64,000 nucleotides of DNA from Axinella damicornis (Eukaryota; Porifera; Demospongiae; Axinellida; Axinellidae): the NCBI GenBank assembly GCA_963931865.1, contig OZ007509.1:8937625-9001624 (forward strand). Direction: 5' to 3'. Of this stretch, positions 61,401 to 64,000 are shown in pieces. Both the position numbers and the translations under genes were made by a program. The notes beneath the pieces were generated by a model. That model searched no databases and was not told where the DNA came from. It saw nothing but the letters and a program-made list of their open reading frames with translations. Each line of letters opens with the position of its first letter. Within the stretch, counting starts at the first letter, position 1.

Positions 61401-64000
61401 GATCAGTTCCTCTATTGTTCAATTCATCTATTGATTAATTCATCTATTGATCAGTTCATCTATTGATTAGTTCATCTATTGATCAATTCATCTATTGATC
61501 AATTCATCTATTGATCACTTCATCTATTGATGAATTCCTCTATTGATCAATTCACCAATTGATCAGTTTATCTCTCGATCACTATCTAGCGATCAATTCA
61601 TCTAGTGATCAATTCATCTAGCGAGCAGTTCATTTAGTGATCAGTTCATCTACAGATCAGTTAATCTATTGATCAGTTCGTCTTTTGATCGGTTCATTTA
61701 TTGATCAATTCGTCTAGTGATCAATTCATCTAGTGATCAGTTCATCTAGTGATCAGTTCTTCTATTGATCAGTTAATCTATCCATTAGTTCATCTATTGA
61801 TCAGTTCATCTAATGATCAATTCATCTATTGATCAATATATCTATTGATCAATTCATCTATTGATCAATTCATCTAGTTATCAATTCATCTAGTGATCAA
61901 TTCATTTAGTGATCATTTCATCTATTGGTCAATTCATCTAGTGATCAATTCATCTAGTGATCAATTCATCTAGTGATCAATTCATCTAGTGATCAATTCA
62001 TCTAACGATCAGTTAATCTATTGATCAGCTCATCTATTGATCAGTTCATCTACTTATAAATTCATCTATTGATCAATCAATCTATTGATCAGTTCATCTA
62101 TTGATCAGTTCATCTATTGATGAATTCATCTATTGATCCATTCATCTATTGACCAGTTCATCTATTGATCAGTTAACCTATTCAACAAGTCATTTTTGAT
62201 CAATTCATCTATTGATCTATTCATCTATTGATCAGTTCATCTATTGATCATTCATCTATTGATGAATTCATCTATGGATCAATTCATTTATTGATTAGTT
62301 CATCTATTGATCAGTTAATCTATTGATCAATTTATCTATTGATGAATTTATCTAGTGATCAATTCATCTAGTGATCATCTCATCTAGTGATCAATTTTCC
62401 TATTGATCAATTCATCTATTGATCAGTTCATCTAGCGATCAGTTCATCTATTGATCAGTTCATCTAATGATCAATTCATCTATTGATCAATTCATCTATG
62501 GATCAATTCATCTATTGATCAATTTATCTAGTTATCAATTCATCTAGTGATCAATTCATCTAGTGATCATTTCATCTAGTGGTCAATTCATCTAGTGATC
62601 ATTTCATTTAGTGATCAATTCATCTAATGATCAATTCATCTAGTGATCAATTTATCTATCGATCAGTTAATTTATTGACCAGTTCATCTATTAATCAGTT
62701 CATCTATTGATCAGTTCATCTATTGATCAGTTCATCTATTGATCAATTCATCTAATGACCAACTCATCTTTTGATCAGTTCATCGTTGATGAATTCATCT
62801 ATTGATGAATTCATCTATTGATCAGCTCATCTCTTGAACACTTCATCTAGTGATTAATTCATCTAGTGATCAATTCATGTAGTGAGCAGTTCATCTAGTG
62901 TTCAGTTCATCTACTGATCAGATAATCTATTGATCAGTTCATTTATGGATCAGTTCATCTATTCATCAATTCATCAAGTGATCAATTCATCTAGTGATAA
63001 GTTCATCTAGGGATCAGTTCATCTATTGATCAGTTAGTCTATTGATCAGTTCATCTATTGATCAGTTCATTTATGGATCAATTCATCTAATGATCAATTC
63101 ATCTAGTTATGAATTCATCTAGTGATCAATTGATCTAGTGATCATTTCATCTAGTGATCAATTCATCTGTTGATCAATTCATCTAGTGATCGATTCATCT
63201 TTTGATCAATTCATTTAGTAATGAACTCATCTAGTAATCAATTCATCTAGTGATCTATTCAACTAACGTTCAGTTAATCTATTGATCAATTCATCTATGG
63301 ATCAGTTCATCTATTGATCAATTCATCTGCAGATCAATTCATCTATTGATCAGTTCATCTTTTGATCAGTTTATCTATTGATGAATTCATCTATTGATCA
63401 ATTCATCCATTGACCAGTTCATCTATTGATCAGTTAATCTTTTAATCAATTCTACTATTGATCAATTCATTTATTGATCAATTCATCTATTGATCAGTTC
63501 ATCTATTGATCATTCATCTCTTGATGAATTCATCTATTGATCAATTCATCCATTGATTAGTTCATCTATAGATCAGTTAATCTATTGATCAATTCATCTA
63601 TTGATCAATTCATCTATTGATCAATTTATCTAGCGATCAATTCATCTAGGGATCAAATCTTCTAGTGATCAATTCATCTAGTAATCAATTCATCTAGTGA
63701 TCTATTCATATAAAAATCTATTTGTCTATTGATCAGATCGACTATTCATCAGTTCATCTATTGATCAGTTCATCTATTGTTCAATTCATCTAGAAATCAA
63801 TTCATCTATTGATCAGTTTATCTATCTATCAATTCATCTATTGATCAGTTCACCAATTGAACAATTCATTTCTTGATCAGTTCATTTATTGAGCAATTCG
63901 TCTATTGATCAATTCATCTGTTGACCAATTCATCAATTAATCTAGTGATCAATTCATCTATTGATCAATCTATCTAGTGATCAATTCATCTAGTGATCAA
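58440..64000. repeat. 16-bp satellite array, >5.5 kb, continuing past the window
   Basis: About 345 copies of ATTCATCTATTGATCA and variants. The main variants swap CTATTGATCA for CTAGTGATCA, and AATT for AGTT. Most units contain the palindrome TGATCA. A distinctive variant cluster (CTAGCGAGCAGTTCATCTAG, CTACAGATCAGTTAATC) recurs near 58661, 59667, 61650 and, diverged, 62911. No stable long reading frame. Confidence 0.97.

Noticed and set aside
58440..64000. CRISPR array or coding repeat
   Set aside because: Units abut without spacers, variants drift gradually, and stops occur in the frames.

Overview
This is eukaryotic, almost certainly animal, genomic DNA. The two genes are split by GT-AG introns and are built like animal genes, and the rest is packed with short inverted-repeat transposons, tRNA-derived SINEs, a decayed LINE, minisatellites and long poly-G/poly-C runs. 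The style (small conserved exons, very dense MITEs, many G/C homopolymers) fits an early-branching marine invertebrate such as a demosponge. That placement is an inference; no ribosomal or other phylogenetic marker is present.

Layout. (1) 1-1620: minisatellite of ~22-24 bp units, in or next to an intron of the first gene. (2) 1854-5038, plus strand: the last five coding exons (about 202 residues to the stop) of a prostaglandin reductase 1-like oxidoreductase; its 5' exons lie left of the window. (3) 6373-49968, minus strand: a complete cullin-3 gene. I could join 23 coding exons with every phase matching, giving 2298 nt and a 765-residue protein. The two genes are tail to tail, with 1.33 kb between stop codons. 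(4) 50178-57018: a 6.8-kb block bounded by a 38-bp inverted repeat. It contains a decayed APE-endonuclease/reverse-transcriptase LINE and a further ~2-kb inverted-repeat element, and starts only ~210 bp upstream of the cullin-3 ATG. (5) ~57850-58208: a tRNA-derived SINE. (6) 58440-64000: more than 5.5 kb of a 16-bp satellite that runs off the window.

The cullin-3 introns are a transposon graveyard. The clearest theme is five different MITE families whose terminal inverted repeats all start CCGTA, four of them flanked by TA at both ends; one sits inside another repeat whose uninterrupted copy lies next door. A second group starts TAGCCTCG or close to it and has 8-9-bp target duplications. Others are a perfect 57-bp-TIR element in TA, perfect hairpins with 64-bp and 30-bp arms, and a three-copy element with a minisatellite core.

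Functionally, cullin-3 is the scaffold of BTB-protein-containing ubiquitin ligases and PTGR1 reduces eicosanoids and reactive enals/enones. Nothing in the sequence suggests they act together. I found no CRISPR, operon, rRNA or convincing functional tRNA. No previously unknown multigene system is visible; the novel content is the transposon and repeat architecture.
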